Shown one piece after another: positions 1-8,210 of a stretch of DNA of 64,000 nucleotides. Below the pieces are notes generated by a model. It did no database searches and was not told where the DNA came from. It saw only the letters and a program-made list of their open reading frames with translations. Within the stretch, counting starts at the first letter, position 1. Each line of letters opens with the position of its first letter. Source of the DNA: Pyrodictium sp. (GTDB lineage: Archaea > Thermoproteota > Thermoprotei_A > Sulfolobales > Pyrodictiaceae); NCBI GenBank assembly GCA_013540595.1, contig JABXKE010000002.1:992050-1056049 (forward strand), read 5' to 3'. A program made the translations under genes and the position numbers.

Positions 1-747
1 CCATGGGTTGAAGTGGGGGTTGTATATGTCTGGGTGCCATGCATGCATAATACCCATGTTTGCTCCGCGGCGCTTCCCACCCTGCTTAACCATCTCAGTA
101 ACCATGTCGTATATCCGCATGAAGCTTATTGGCCCAGAGGCATAGCCAGAAGTGCCCTTCACAACATCCCATCGCGGCCTCAGCTCAGAGAAGCTAAAGC
201 CCTGGCCTCCACCCCACTTAAAAGTCATTGCTTGTACTGTAGCAGCATCCATTATCGCCTTCATGTCATCGTATACTGGGGTGACATAGCAGGCTGATAA
301 CGTGCCTCGTGCTCCATCAGCATACATGTTGAAGAGTGTCGGGCTGTTAAACATGAACCTTCTAGATATTAGTAGCTCGTATAGCCTACCTGGATTTACA
401 CGCTTGCTAAAGCCCAGGGCTACACGCATCATAACCATACTAGGCGTCTCAATAGGCCTACCATAAGCATCACGTGTAAGATACCTGCTAAAGAGGACAC
501 GGAGAGCATTATAGGTAAACCCCATGTCATCACTACAAGGCTCGCCCGCCTTTTCCTCAGCAAACTCTTTAACGCACTCTGGCAAGGGTGCTAGTAGCCC
601 GCCATTAGGTGCCCTCTCCCTATAGTGTTGTGACACGCTACGATAGATCTCTCTAAGTAGTAGACGCTTAGCTTCCTCCTCAGCCGCCGGCTCTACTAGG
701 CTACGGACAATAAGCTCTAGTTGCGCGGTATCGCTTGCTGTTGACAC
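1..747 (-). CDS. nrdJ: Adenosylcobalamin-dependent (class II) ribonucleotide reductase, N-terminal part
   Basis: Reduces ribonucleotides to deoxyribonucleotides using coenzyme B12. About 249 residues are present and the gene runs off the left edge. The translation contains the family's N-terminal region: a FNSPTLFN-like block, then SACYVTPVYDDM (the first active-site Cys region), KWGGGQGFSFSELRP and GANMGIMHAWHPDI. No ATP-cone is visible before this. The only in-frame start after the upstream TAA is GTG at 745-747, giving an N-terminus VSTASDTAQLELIVRS. This GTG lies in a small tandem repeat (TTGACACCGT followed by TTGACACCG). A cluster of TATTAC hexamers lies 140-225 nt upstream. Family assignment is firm; the start is inferred. 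Confidence 0.88.
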   Translation of the reverse strand, partial: MSTASDTAQLELIVRSLVEPAAEEEAKRLLLREIYRSVSQHYRERAPNGGLLAPLPECVKEFAEEKAGEPCSDDMGFTYNALRVLFSRYLTRDAYGRPIETPSMVMMRVALGFSKRVNPGRLYELLISRRFMFNSPTLFNMYADGARGTLSACYVTPVYDDMKAIMDAATVQAMTFKWGGGQGFSFSELRPRWDVVKGTSGYASGPISFMRIYDMVTEMVKQGGKRRGANMGIMHAWHPDIYNPHFNPW

Positions 748-884
748 CGTTTGACACCGTTAATACTATCTAACACGGGCCTAGTTTGAGCCAATACTAT
801 CCTGGAGTGTGTGTAATACCATATGAGGGTTAGCAATGGAGAACACGCGGGTATAAACACTGTTAATATTCCACGCATATGCCC

Positions 885-970
885 TATTACATAAGTCATG
901 TATTACTCTGTATTACCTAGGTATAGTCTACCCTGTCAGGCTACACAATACGTTATTACCATGATATTAC
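885..970. promoter_or_regulatory. Cluster of five TATTAC hexamers upstream of the RNR gene
   Basis: TATTAC occurs at 885-890, 901-906, 911-916, 954-959 and 965-970, all in the same orientation. Several spacings are near whole helical turns (10, 43 and 11 nt). An inverted copy (GTAATA) sits at 813-818. This is far more than chance for a hexamer in under 90 nt. A regulator-binding array for the downstream minus-strand RNR is inferred. Confidence 0.4.
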
Positions 971-1028
971 ACGAAACATATTATATACACTGAATGAGGG
1001 AGAAGACTGATAAAATAACGCTTCTACG

Positions 1029-1466
1029 CTATGTTATGTAGACTATGAGTTTATCATATGGTTCCTCCTCGAAGTAAACCTTGCGCCTAGGACTCATCTG
1101 TAACATTAGCTCACTACTCGTCAGTACTACGTAGTCGTAGAGGAAGCTCGCAGGAGTTATAACTGTGAGATATCTCTCAAACTCTAAGTCAGTGTAGATG
1201 ACTTCAAAGTACCCAATATAGTTCCTGCTTGCAATGTCTACTCTAGGCGCTTCTAGAGGCTTTATCTCTTCCGCAAAGCCTATGTAGAGGTTTCTCTTGT
1301 TTGCCCCCTCAACATCCTTTTTATAAGTATATTTTGCCTCAACAATTACTGATCTAAGCTCAAAGACTATGTTAGCATTAGCCGCAGTGACTTCTAGTAC
1401 ATCACTGGAAACTGCTAAGCGCAGTGCACCTCTACCCCACCTAACATAGTAGACATGCCTTGTCAC
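1029..1466 (-). CDS. Hypothetical protein, 145 aa
   Basis: I do not recognise the family. It is a soluble, mixed-charge protein without Cys motifs or membrane segments and looks beta-rich. The GTG start at 1466 has a strong ribosome-binding site (GGGAGGGGTA, about 7 nt upstream), which supports a real gene. It is a minus-strand neighbour of the KaiC-like ATPase (80-nt gap) and could be co-transcribed with it. Nothing in the sequence points to a function. Confidence 0.6.
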   Translation of the reverse strand: MTRHVYYVRWGRGALRLAVSSDVLEVTAANANIVFELRSVIVEAKYTYKKDVEGANKRNLYIGFAEEIKPLEAPRVDIASRNYIGYFEVIYTDLEFERYLTVITPASFLYDYVVLTSSELMLQMSPRRKVYFEEEPYDKLIVYIT

Positions 1467-1545
1467 TGTTAGGTACCCCTCCCTAACTCTTAGCTAGTAC
1501 GTTATAGGGAAGCCTCTTGGCTACCGTGAGTTCTACCCGGATACT

Positions 1546-2370
1546 TTAGTCTTCTCTACTTCCACTAACGTCTTCAGGTATCTCAAGAAGTTTCTGAAGC
1601 TCAGACACAATCATCCTCGCAGTAACAGAGGCTGGTAACACTGTGTCCTCCTTACGGTACCGTGTAGGCCCCACGACACGCATTCCAACACCATCACGTA
1701 TCTCTATCTCGTACATTCTCAGGCTATGCTCTGTCTGCCTCATCTTCTCGATTATAACATACCTCTTCAGCTCTCCTCTCACGACAGATTTTCTAAACCT
1801 TATTATCCCGTCTGCAACATGTTCTATGCCGAACCCGAAGCCCAGGCTTGTAGTAACCGCATATTGGCTTGTGAGTAGAGCTGTGAAGTCCCAACGGTAG
1901 AGGACTCGTTTAACATAGTAACTGTACTTTCTCGCCATAGCTGGCTTATCAAGCCAAAAAGCAGACATAGAGTCTATGACGAGTCTAGCTCTGCCATAGC
2001 CTAGGAAGCGTTTAGCCTCTATTATCTTGTTTACAAGCTCCTCAACACTGAGATCAGTAAGACTCCAAGGGTCATCCCTATAACCCATAAGCGCGTCTAT
2101 TATCACGAGTTTCTTCTCCCGGATAGCACGCTCAAAATCAAAGCCGAACATAGCCGCTTGCCTGATGATGCTCTCCTTAGACTCCTCAGTAGTCACATAT
2201 ATGTTCTTATCACCGAGACGTATGCCTTCAGCTATGAAGTGTATTGAAAATATAGTCTTCCCCGTCCCAGGCTCACCAACTACTGCAACAAAGAAACCCC
2301 TAGGAATACCTCCGCCAATAAGCTCGTCAAATCCTTGGACACCAGTTGTCAACCGTTCAATCTCTGTCAA
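1546..2370 (-). CDS. KaiC-like RecA-superfamily ATPase
   Basis: Single-domain KaiC/RadA-type ATPase of 274 residues. Walker A is GEPGTGKT at residues 32-39. A TTEES segment after the second beta strand carries the acidic pair typical of KaiC domains, and ARLVIDSMS is the Walker B strand. The opening TGVQGFDELIGGGIPRG is the family hallmark. Archaeal members are ATPases with mostly unknown partners, sometimes in signalling. The TTG start at 2370 follows GAGGGAG at 6-nt spacing. A second, more divergent KaiC-like gene lies at 54030. Family secure, role unknown. Confidence 0.85.
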   Translation of the reverse strand: MTEIERLTTGVQGFDELIGGGIPRGFFVAVVGEPGTGKTIFSIHFIAEGIRLGDKNIYVTTEESKESIIRQAAMFGFDFERAIREKKLVIIDALMGYRDDPWSLTDLSVEELVNKIIEAKRFLGYGRARLVIDSMSAFWLDKPAMARKYSYYVKRVLYRWDFTALLTSQYAVTTSLGFGFGIEHVADGIIRFRKSVVRGELKRYVIIEKMRQTEHSLRMYEIEIRDGVGMRVVGPTRYRKEDTVLPASVTARMIVSELQKLLEIPEDVSGSRED

Positions 2371-2437
2371 TTAAGCTCCCTCTAACCACAAAGAGTACTA
2401 TTGGGGGTTAATTAGCTAGTCAGAACACTGAAGAGTA

Positions 2438-2842
2438 TTAGCTGACCCTATTAGAGTCCTCATAAACCGTCCTCACGTAGGAGCATCGCCCTCTAGGCGT
2501 GCACACTGCAATAAGAACTAACTTAACATCATACTCTTTCCAGGTCTCTGAGAGCTTTACCTCCAAACACTTTTTCAACGTGCTAGCTACAGCCTCAGCT
2601 GTAGGATTGTCAGTTTCAAGAGATTCATTCAAATATGTGTAGTCGATACTGTTCTTACACGCTTCCAGATACCTGGCAAGATCCTCATGATCCATAACAA
2701 TATTATTAATGCCCAGCTTGCCCTCAACACATACAAAGACTACATAGTCATGGCCATGAACTCTATTGAAGTCTGGGAGAGAAACTATTCTTAATGCCAC
2801 AGATAACCAGTCTCTAACACAAACACCATAAACTTCACTCAT
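2438..2842 (-). CDS. 6-pyruvoyl-tetrahydropterin synthase / QueD-family protein, active site degenerate
   Basis: 134 residues with the PTPS/QueD signature VHGHDY (HGH at residues 29-31), a DHEDL segment and DNPTAE (residues 78-83). QueD makes 6-carboxytetrahydropterin for preQ0 and archaeosine; PTPS enzymes make pterins. Several hallmarks are missing. The N-terminal Zn-ligand His of the usual A-x-H motif is not evident. The Cys that normally precedes the HGH motif is Asp/Asn (DFNRVHGH). The catalytic Asp-His pair reads Asp-Tyr (SIDYTYLNE). It may therefore be a divergent subtype with changed chemistry or an inactive relative. GTP cyclohydrolase I, which makes this family's substrate, is encoded at 15.3 kb. 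Confidence 0.7.
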   Translation of the reverse strand: MSEVYGVCVRDWLSVALRIVSLPDFNRVHGHDYVVFVCVEGKLGINNIVMDHEDLARYLEACKNSIDYTYLNESLETDNPTAEAVASTLKKCLEVKLSETWKEYDVKLVLIAVCTPRGRCSYVRTVYEDSNRVS

Positions 2843-2969
2843 CCCCTACCCCTTTCCCCTACACAGCTCTAAAGGGGGCTCTTATGGATAAAAAAGCTAA
2901 GCATGATATGCCCTAACCCCCTTTTCCCTTATTGTACATACGTGAAATAGTCTTAAGGGGCCTAGAGAC

Positions 2970-3449
2970 ATGGTCCTGCCAGGCAGTATATCGCGACTAA
3001 TCTTTTTAGGTCACAACATTGAGCCTAGCCAAGTACAGCCTGCAGGCGTGGACTTGAGAGTAGGCGAGATCCATGTGTTTAAGGGCCCTGGCTTACTCGG
3101 TTTAGAGGAAAGAGAGCTCCCTCCAACAGAGAGATTAGAGGCAAACAATGACGTCTGGTTTCTTAGGCCGGGAGCGTACAAGGTGAGGTTCCTCGAAGCA
3201 GTTATGATACCCCCGACAAGTGTGGGTTTTTGCTTTCCTCGAAGCAGCCTCCTGAGGATGGGTGCAGTTCTACACTGTACAGTATGGGATCCAGGTTATC
3301 GTGGTAGAGGCGAGGGTTTACTAGTCGTGTTCAATGAACACGGGATTAAACTTAGTAAGGGTGCAAGAGTAGCACAACTAGTACTGCTAAACGTTACTCC
3401 CCCTAATGGCATCGTCTATAGGGGCTTCTACCAGGACGAGAACTTGTAA
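2970..3449 (+). CDS. dut: dUTP diphosphatase (dUTPase / dCTP deaminase superfamily)
   Basis: 159 residues with the trimeric dUTPase/Dcd fold motifs in order: PAGVDLRVG, FPRSSLLRMGA (phosphate-binding PRSS), WDPGYRGRGEG, KGARVAQLVLL and a C-terminal YRGFYQDENL lid. Hydrolyses dUTP to dUMP and PPi, keeping uracil out of DNA and supplying dTMP synthesis. The segment after the D-PGY motif lacks the catalytic Glu context of dCTP deaminases, so dUTPase is preferred. ATG start behind AGGGG. A separate promoter is likely because the upstream gene is divergent. It sits near the RNR, the next step in dNTP supply. Confidence 0.85.
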   Translation: MVLPGSISRLIFLGHNIEPSQVQPAGVDLRVGEIHVFKGPGLLGLEERELPPTERLEANNDVWFLRPGAYKVRFLEAVMIPPTSVGFCFPRSSLLRMGAVLHCTVWDPGYRGRGEGLLVVFNEHGIKLSKGARVAQLVLLNVTPPNGIVYRGFYQDENL

Positions 3450-3505
3450 CTCAAAGCGAAGCCTAGGCAAAGGCTACTATAGCACTTCCCCCAACAACAT
3501 GCACG

Positions 3506-3524
3506 ATGATGCTATCATATAAAA
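3506..3524 (+). promoter_or_regulatory. TATA box with adjoining dyad
   Basis: TATAAAA at 3518-3524 lies 41 nt before the GTG at 3565. It is joined directly to a perfect dyad ATGAT-GCT-ATCAT (3506-3518) that would overlap the TFB recognition site. A promoter for the 3565 gene, with a possible operator, is inferred. Confidence 0.4.
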
Positions 3525-3564
3525 GTGGGCTTAGCAAGTGAGAACCGCTCCTGGGTGAGCATCT

Positions 3565-4107
3565 GTGCCGCTTGTTGAGAGGCTTGAAGAGACAGCCAAA
3601 ATGCTAGAAGGGCTAGTCGAGAAGATAAGGTCATCTATCAGGCCTGCTGAGTCGCTCGCAGAAATGAAAGCAAATAATACAGTATACAACATAACAGAAC
3701 TCATTGAAGAAATAGCACGTAGCATGAAGAGGCTACACTGTATCTCGCAAGCAGTGAAGGTACCTGATGCGAGAGTAGTGCCAGTCTGTACTTCATGGAG
3801 ACTATACACAGATGGTGACGCCATAATACTACTACGCATTAAGCCAGAGACAGTGATACGCTTTGATGGCAACTCTCTCTTCTTCCAAAGAGACCACTTA
3901 CGCTTCGAAGTTACTGGTACAACAGTAAAGCTATGCCGATACAACTACTGTAAAGAGTTCAACACTGCAAACCGCTCCGAGGTAGTATCAAACCTGCAAC
4001 GCATACTATACATACTAAGATTCGTAGGCAATGCCGTCAGGAAGAGCAGTGAGAGCATAACACTCTGCGCAAGAAAGGAGGCTCCCGAGTGTGCAAGAAT
4101 ATACTAA
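3565..4107 (+). CDS. Hypothetical protein, 180 aa
   Basis: Not recognised. The N-terminal third (MPLVERLEETAKMLEGLVEK) is heptad-like and probably a coiled coil. The remainder is a mixed alpha/beta domain with scattered Cys residues (RLHC, VCTSW, LCRYNYCKEF, LCARKEAPEC). GTG start, 41 nt after a TATA box. Its 3' end overlaps the next gene by 17 nt, so the two are almost certainly co-transcribed and perhaps partners. Confidence 0.6.
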   Translation: MPLVERLEETAKMLEGLVEKIRSSIRPAESLAEMKANNTVYNITELIEEIARSMKRLHCISQAVKVPDARVVPVCTSWRLYTDGDAIILLRIKPETVIRFDGNSLFFQRDHLRFEVTGTTVKLCRYNYCKEFNTANRSEVVSNLQRILYILRFVGNAVRKSSESITLCARKEAPECARIY

Positions 4108-5056
4108 CTTTTTAGCACAAGAAAACCTAGGCCCTGTCGAGGGATGGATAGCCCATACCCGACATAGTGTGGGCTTCATCAAGGGTTGTCTGCACCCTCT
4201 ACCCCTCCTTTACTATGTTCCTAGAATTGTACATAACACAAAATCCTGGGACTATACAAGCTCTATATACATGCTAGAGAGATACGAGCCAGACTTGATA
4301 CACGACGATCACTGCCTTGGCGGCAAGCGCCCAGCCATAAACCCCTCCTCTACTACTGTAAGACTACAGCCACCCTACGATGCCTACACTAGAGTTAAAA
4401 GAACATGTACATCCTCTAGAATATGCCGGACTGCCCTAGAGCTTATCGAGTACATTACAAGCAGTATTAGCGACCCTATATACGCTGGCTTTACTGGAGG
4501 ACTTGCATATAACCCAGAGAATGCAAGTGACATAGACATCGTCGTCTACGGCTTCAGCAATGCTTACAGAGTCTATAAGCTACTGAGGGATCTGAGGTTA
4601 GAAGGTATACTAAAACCCTTCATAGGTGTAGGGCATGCTTGGTCAGAGAGCGATAAAATACTACATAGCATGTTAGCCACTAGGAGGATTCTCTTTGGGC
4701 TGTATAAAGGGTATGAGTATAATGTCAAGCTCGTATCATGCATAAAGCCTGGCAAGTGTTTCCATGTAAGAAAAGGCGGCAAAGTGTGTGTTAGGGGGAA
4801 AGTATGTAGAGCGTATCCCTTCACTATACCAGCAGTGTATATTCTCTGCAACAGTCGTGAGGGCGTTACTGTGTTGACCCATAGGCTTAGGTTCCTAGAA
4901 ATACCATTAAATGCTGTAGTCGAGGTGTGTGGCATTGTTGAGTTTTGGCCTGGAAAGCGTAGAATAATAGTGCCAGACCATGGGGGTTATATAGCTGTAG
5001 TTGGAGCCGTTAACCGGGATGAGGAGCTAAAAAGAGTGGAGAATATAGTAGACTAG
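4091..5056 (+). CDS. Predicted nucleotidyltransferase-like protein
   Basis: 321 residues. A central FTGGLAYNPENASDIDIVVYG segment (near residue 140) matches the pol-beta nucleotidyltransferase pattern GGx...SDIDhhV, with the D-x-D that binds metal and NTP. About 110 N-terminal residues contain LIHDDHCLGGKRPAINPSS, and a Cys-rich C-terminal part (CIKPGKCFHV, CVRGKVC) may bind a metal. This looks like the archaeal predicted-nucleotidyltransferase group (COG1665-like); substrate unknown. The GTG start lies inside the preceding gene. The C-terminus meets gyaR tail to tail, overlapping by 4 nt. Confidence 0.55.
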   Translation: MQEYTNFLAQENLGPVEGWIAHTRHSVGFIKGCLHPLPLLYYVPRIVHNTKSWDYTSSIYMLERYEPDLIHDDHCLGGKRPAINPSSTTVRLQPPYDAYTRVKRTCTSSRICRTALELIEYITSSISDPIYAGFTGGLAYNPENASDIDIVVYGFSNAYRVYKLLRDLRLEGILKPFIGVGHAWSESDKILHSMLATRRILFGLYKGYEYNVKLVSCIKPGKCFHVRKGGKVCVRGKVCRAYPFTIPAVYILCNSREGVTVLTHRLRFLEIPLNAVVEVCGIVEFWPGKRRIIVPDHGGYIAVVGAVNRDEELKRVENIVD

Positions 5057-6072
5057 AAGCCTGGCTTCCTTTTCTCTACAACCTCCTTATTGACCAGGTT
5101 GGGTGGCACTTCTCCACGCTTAAAGGCTAGTAGGTTTTCTAGAACAGCACACGTCATCTGATAACGTGCTTCGCGTGTTGCTGAGCCTATGTGTGGTACT
5201 ACCACAACATTGTCAAGCTTCATTATTGGATGGTCTGGCGGGAATGGTTCCACGGGGAATACGTCAAGGCCTGCCGCTGCTATCCATCCCTCCTTTAGCG
5301 CCTTAGTTAGAGCATCTATGTCAACGACTGCCCCCCTAGCTGTGTTAACTAGTACTGCTGTAGGCTTCATCATTCGCAGCTCTTTCTCTCCAATCATGCC
5401 TTTGGTCTCAGGTGTTAAGGGTACATGTATGCTTACAATGTCTGCTTCACGGAGCAACTCTTCGAGAGAGACGTACTTAGCGTTGAGCTCCTCTTCTACC
5501 TCCTTGGGTGCACGGTACCTGTCGTAGTAGAGAACCTTCATACCAAAGCCCTTTGCACCTATCCTCGCGACAGCCCTGCCTATTCGTCCAAACCCTATGA
5601 TGCCCAGAGTCTTCCCCTGAAGCTCCATGCCAAGGAATAGCTCTGGATGCCAACCCGTCTTGCTACGGTACCACTCTCCACTCCTAACATACTTGTCAGC
5701 TCTAACAATGTGCCTTGCAGCTGCGAGTATTAGCGCCCAAGTAAGCTCAGCCGTAGACTCTGTGAGTACGCCAGGCGTATTAGTGACGTATATGCCAAGC
5801 CTTGTAGCACACTCAACATCTATATTATCGTACCCTACAGCATATTGAGATACTATCTTGAGGCTATGTTTCGCACCTTCACTCAAGAGGTTACAATCAA
5901 TCTTGTCGGTGAGGAGAGAGACTAGGCCATCAACATTCTTTACTTTCTCAAGGATGACCTCATAAGGTGGAGCTTGCCATTCCGGCCATACCTCAGCATC
6001 GAATTCTTGTAGAAGTCTCTCAAAGCAAGGACCGGGGAGTTTGCGTGTAACAAAAATCTTCGGCTTACCCAA
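5053..6072 (-). CDS. gyaR: Glyoxylate / hydroxypyruvate reductase (D-2-hydroxyacid dehydrogenase)
   Basis: NAD(P)H-dependent reduction of glyoxylate or hydroxypyruvate. The Rossmann motif is GKTLGIIGFGRIGRAVARIG. The family catalytic residues are visible: Arg in VNTARGAVVD, Glu in FPVEPFPPDHP and His in VVVPHIGSAT. Length (about 339 aa) and the GYDNIDV/NTPGVLTESTAE motifs fit archaeal GyaR. I prefer TTG at 6072 (MGKPKIFVTRKLPG), because GAGGTG lies 6 nt upstream and the N-terminus then matches the family. An upstream ATG at 6099 would add nine residues. Confidence 0.88.
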   Translation of the reverse strand: MGKPKIFVTRKLPGPCFERLLQEFDAEVWPEWQAPPYEVILEKVKNVDGLVSLLTDKIDCNLLSEGAKHSLKIVSQYAVGYDNIDVECATRLGIYVTNTPGVLTESTAELTWALILAAARHIVRADKYVRSGEWYRSKTGWHPELFLGMELQGKTLGIIGFGRIGRAVARIGAKGFGMKVLYYDRYRAPKEVEEELNAKYVSLEELLREADIVSIHVPLTPETKGMIGEKELRMMKPTAVLVNTARGAVVDIDALTKALKEGWIAAAGLDVFPVEPFPPDHPIMKLDNVVVVPHIGSATREARYQMTCAVLENLLAFKRGEVPPNLVNKEVVEKRKPGF

Positions 6073-6245
6073 CACATTCACCTCTAGGATACATAACACT
6101 AGTTAGCTGGATTATAATTAGGTAACGGCGTTTTTACAACAACAAATTAGCTTGAGTGAGAATTGATAAGAGTAGAGAAGAGTAGTGAGAGAAGCAAAAA
6201 CAAGGCGGCTATCTAACGTCTACTCTCAAGATTGTGTGAGATGAT

Positions 6246-7517
6246 TTAGAGTAGGCCGCGTAGCTTCATTGCTTCAACTACTCTCTTAACGGCTAGGGCG
6301 TAGGCAGCATCCCTCATTGTGTGCTTTGCTGGATCTAGCTCCTTGTGCCAGAACTCCCATACTGCGTGGGTGTTCTGTACCATCTTGTTCTCTAGCATCG
6401 TGCGTGCCTGCTCCTCTGTTATGAAGCCGCCCATACGGTTGTTCATCCACTCAATGTGGCTCATTATTACGCCGCCAGCGTTGGCAAGGATGTCTGGTAT
6501 TATTATCACCTTCTTCTGTAGTGATAGGTACACGTCTGCTTCAGCTGTAACTGGGCCATTCGCAGCTTCAGCAATTACTTTGGCTTTGATCCTCTCCATG
6601 TTCTCCTTTGTTATGACATTCTCTATTGCTGCCGGAACAAGCACATCGACATCTAGTTCTAGGAGCTGCTCATTTGTTATCTTCTTCTCAGCCTTCTCGT
6701 AGTATATGACTGAACCCTTTTCACTCTTAACCTTCTTAACTTCGTCTGGGTCTAGGCCCTTGGAGTTGTAGATGCCGCCTCTGCTGTCACTCACAGCAAC
6801 AACTATTGCGCCCATCTCGTGGAGGAACTTTGCTGCATAGTAGCCTGCATTGCCGTAGCCCTGGACTGCTACTGTCTTTCCTTCAATGCCGCCCCATAGT
6901 AGCTTTGCTACCTCTCTTGCTGATACAGCTGTGCCAAAACCTGTTGCTATGATTCTAGTCTCCATGCCGCCTAGGATCTTAGGCTTACCAGTTATCATGC
7001 CGAACTGGTTTTCACCAGTAATCCTGTAGTACTCATCCATCATCCAAGCCATAATCTGTGGGTTTGTGTAAACGTCTGGTGCAGGTATGTCCTTGTCTAC
7101 ACCTATGTACTTGTATATCCCACGGATAAACCCTCTTGATAGTTGCTCAAGCTCGTAAGGGGTCAAAGCGTGTGGATCAACACGCACACCGCCCTTACCA
7201 CCACCGTAGGGTAAGCCTGCTAGAGCATTCTTCCATGTCATCATCATGCTCAGCGCTATGACCTCCTCCATTGTTGTAGCTGGGTGGAAGCGTATGCCAC
7301 CCTTGTATGGGCCTAGTGCACTGTTGTGCTCGCTTCTCCAGCCAATGAATACTTTTACTTTGCCATCCCTCATCCTAACAGGGATCTTGACCTGGATCAC
7401 TCTCTCTGGGTACCTTAGTGCTTCGTAGACATTCTCGTCGTAGCCTAGAAGGTCAACAGCTCTCTTCAAGATTTTTTCTTGTTCGAGAAGGAGTTCACGA
7501 GAGCTTACTTCTACCAT
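6246..7517 (-). CDS. gdhA: Glutamate dehydrogenase, NAD(P)-dependent
   Basis: Oxidative deamination of glutamate to 2-oxoglutarate (or the reverse), linking amino-acid and carbon metabolism. 423 residues, normal for hexameric archaeal GDH. PYKGGIRFHP and LPYGGGKGGVRVDP contain the substrate and catalytic lysines; PAPDVYTNPQIMAW carries the catalytic Asp. The dinucleotide fold is VAVQGYGNAGYYAAK, and IAEAANGPVT plus ILANAGGVIMSHIEW follow. ATG behind AGGGGTG. A TTTTTAA TATA-like element lies about 30 nt upstream. A T-run shortly after the stop (GTTTTTGC near 6196-6203 on the minus strand) may end the transcript. Confidence 0.95.
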   Translation of the reverse strand: MVEVSSRELLLEQEKILKRAVDLLGYDENVYEALRYPERVIQVKIPVRMRDGKVKVFIGWRSEHNSALGPYKGGIRFHPATTMEEVIALSMMMTWKNALAGLPYGGGKGGVRVDPHALTPYELEQLSRGFIRGIYKYIGVDKDIPAPDVYTNPQIMAWMMDEYYRITGENQFGMITGKPKILGGMETRIIATGFGTAVSAREVAKLLWGGIEGKTVAVQGYGNAGYYAAKFLHEMGAIVVAVSDSRGGIYNSKGLDPDEVKKVKSEKGSVIYYEKAEKKITNEQLLELDVDVLVPAAIENVITKENMERIKAKVIAEAANGPVTAEADVYLSLQKKVIIIPDILANAGGVIMSHIEWMNNRMGGFITEEQARTMLENKMVQNTHAVWEFWHKELDPAKHTMRDAAYALAVKRVVEAMKLRGLL

Positions 7518-7632
7518 AACCTAGAACACCCCTATTTTTCGTGTTAAAAAGAAGCTTGGCCAGGGAGATTTATTGTATCCGCTTTGTGTTTAGAGTGGGG
7601 GAATAATTGAGTGCTTGTCTAACCCCCCACTT

Positions 7633-7675
7633 TATATATTTCTGTATACGCATTACTATTTTGAGAGTATAAAAC
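7633..7675. promoter_or_regulatory. TATA-like elements in the gdhA / 7704 divergent intergenic region
   Basis: The divergent spacer holds TTTATATATT (about 7631-7640) and TATAAAAC (about 7668-7675). The second lies roughly 30 nt ahead of the TTG at 7704 and fits its promoter. gdhA probably uses its own proximal TTTTTAA element near 7547-7553. Confidence 0.4.
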
Positions 7676-7703
7676 ACTATTAATTATTGGGGATTTTTAT
7701 CGC

Positions 7704-8204
7704 TTGAAAACATCAGAGGCTTTCTCGGGAGGAGCCTTGAGACAGAAAGGAAGACGCGAAGATATAAGCTCTGGCCTTGTAGAGGGTACTGTTGTCATGA
7801 TAGACTTAGACGAATTTGGCGAAATAGTCCATGAGAAAGGGTGGAGCGAGTATCAACCCAACCCAATAACGGGGACATTAACACAGCTTGTTGAGGAGTT
7901 CGTGCGGAAGTGGCATGGCTATGTTGTCTATGGCTTAGACTACAAGAGGGGTACTGAGGAGGTTGTTGTCGAAATTCCGCTTACAAGGCCAGAGGAGCTA
8001 ATAGATGATCTCAGACGTATAAAGGAGGAGATTAATAGGCTAGGGGTTGGTGTAACTATTGTTGCAGTATATGGTTATGTAGGGCTTGTGCATAGGAGTA
8101 TTAATAGGAGGGCCGCCTATACTGGTACACCTACACGTCGTTTAGCATCTAAGCTTTTGCAAAAAGCAAAGCGTAAAGGTGGGAACACTATCGTCATCTC
8201 ATAA
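7704..8204 (+). CDS. Hypothetical protein with GGDEF/cyclase-like opening motif, 166 aa
   Basis: The core begins VVMIDLDEFGEIVHEKGWSEY, which resembles the first strand and metal-binding Asp pair of palm-fold nucleotidyl cyclases and polymerases. GVTIVAVYGYVG and a basic C-terminal segment (RRLASKLLQKAKRKGG) follow. No GGDEF signature itself is present, so catalytic activity is not claimed. The TTG start has a TATA box about 30 nt upstream. A later ATG at 7797 would remove the poorly structured first 31 residues. Convergent with feoB, 6 nt apart. Confidence 0.55.
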   Translation: MKTSEAFSGGALRQKGRREDISSGLVEGTVVMIDLDEFGEIVHEKGWSEYQPNPITGTLTQLVEEFVRKWHGYVVYGLDYKRGTEEVVVEIPLTRPEELIDDLRRIKEEINRLGVGVTIVAVYGYVGLVHRSINRRAAYTGTPTRRLASKLLQKAKRKGGNTIVIS

Positions 8205-8210
8205 TTAGAA

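Noticed and set aside
13-297. 94-codon + strand frame at the left edge
   Set aside because: The opposite strand encodes the recognisable N-terminal part of class II ribonucleotide reductase.
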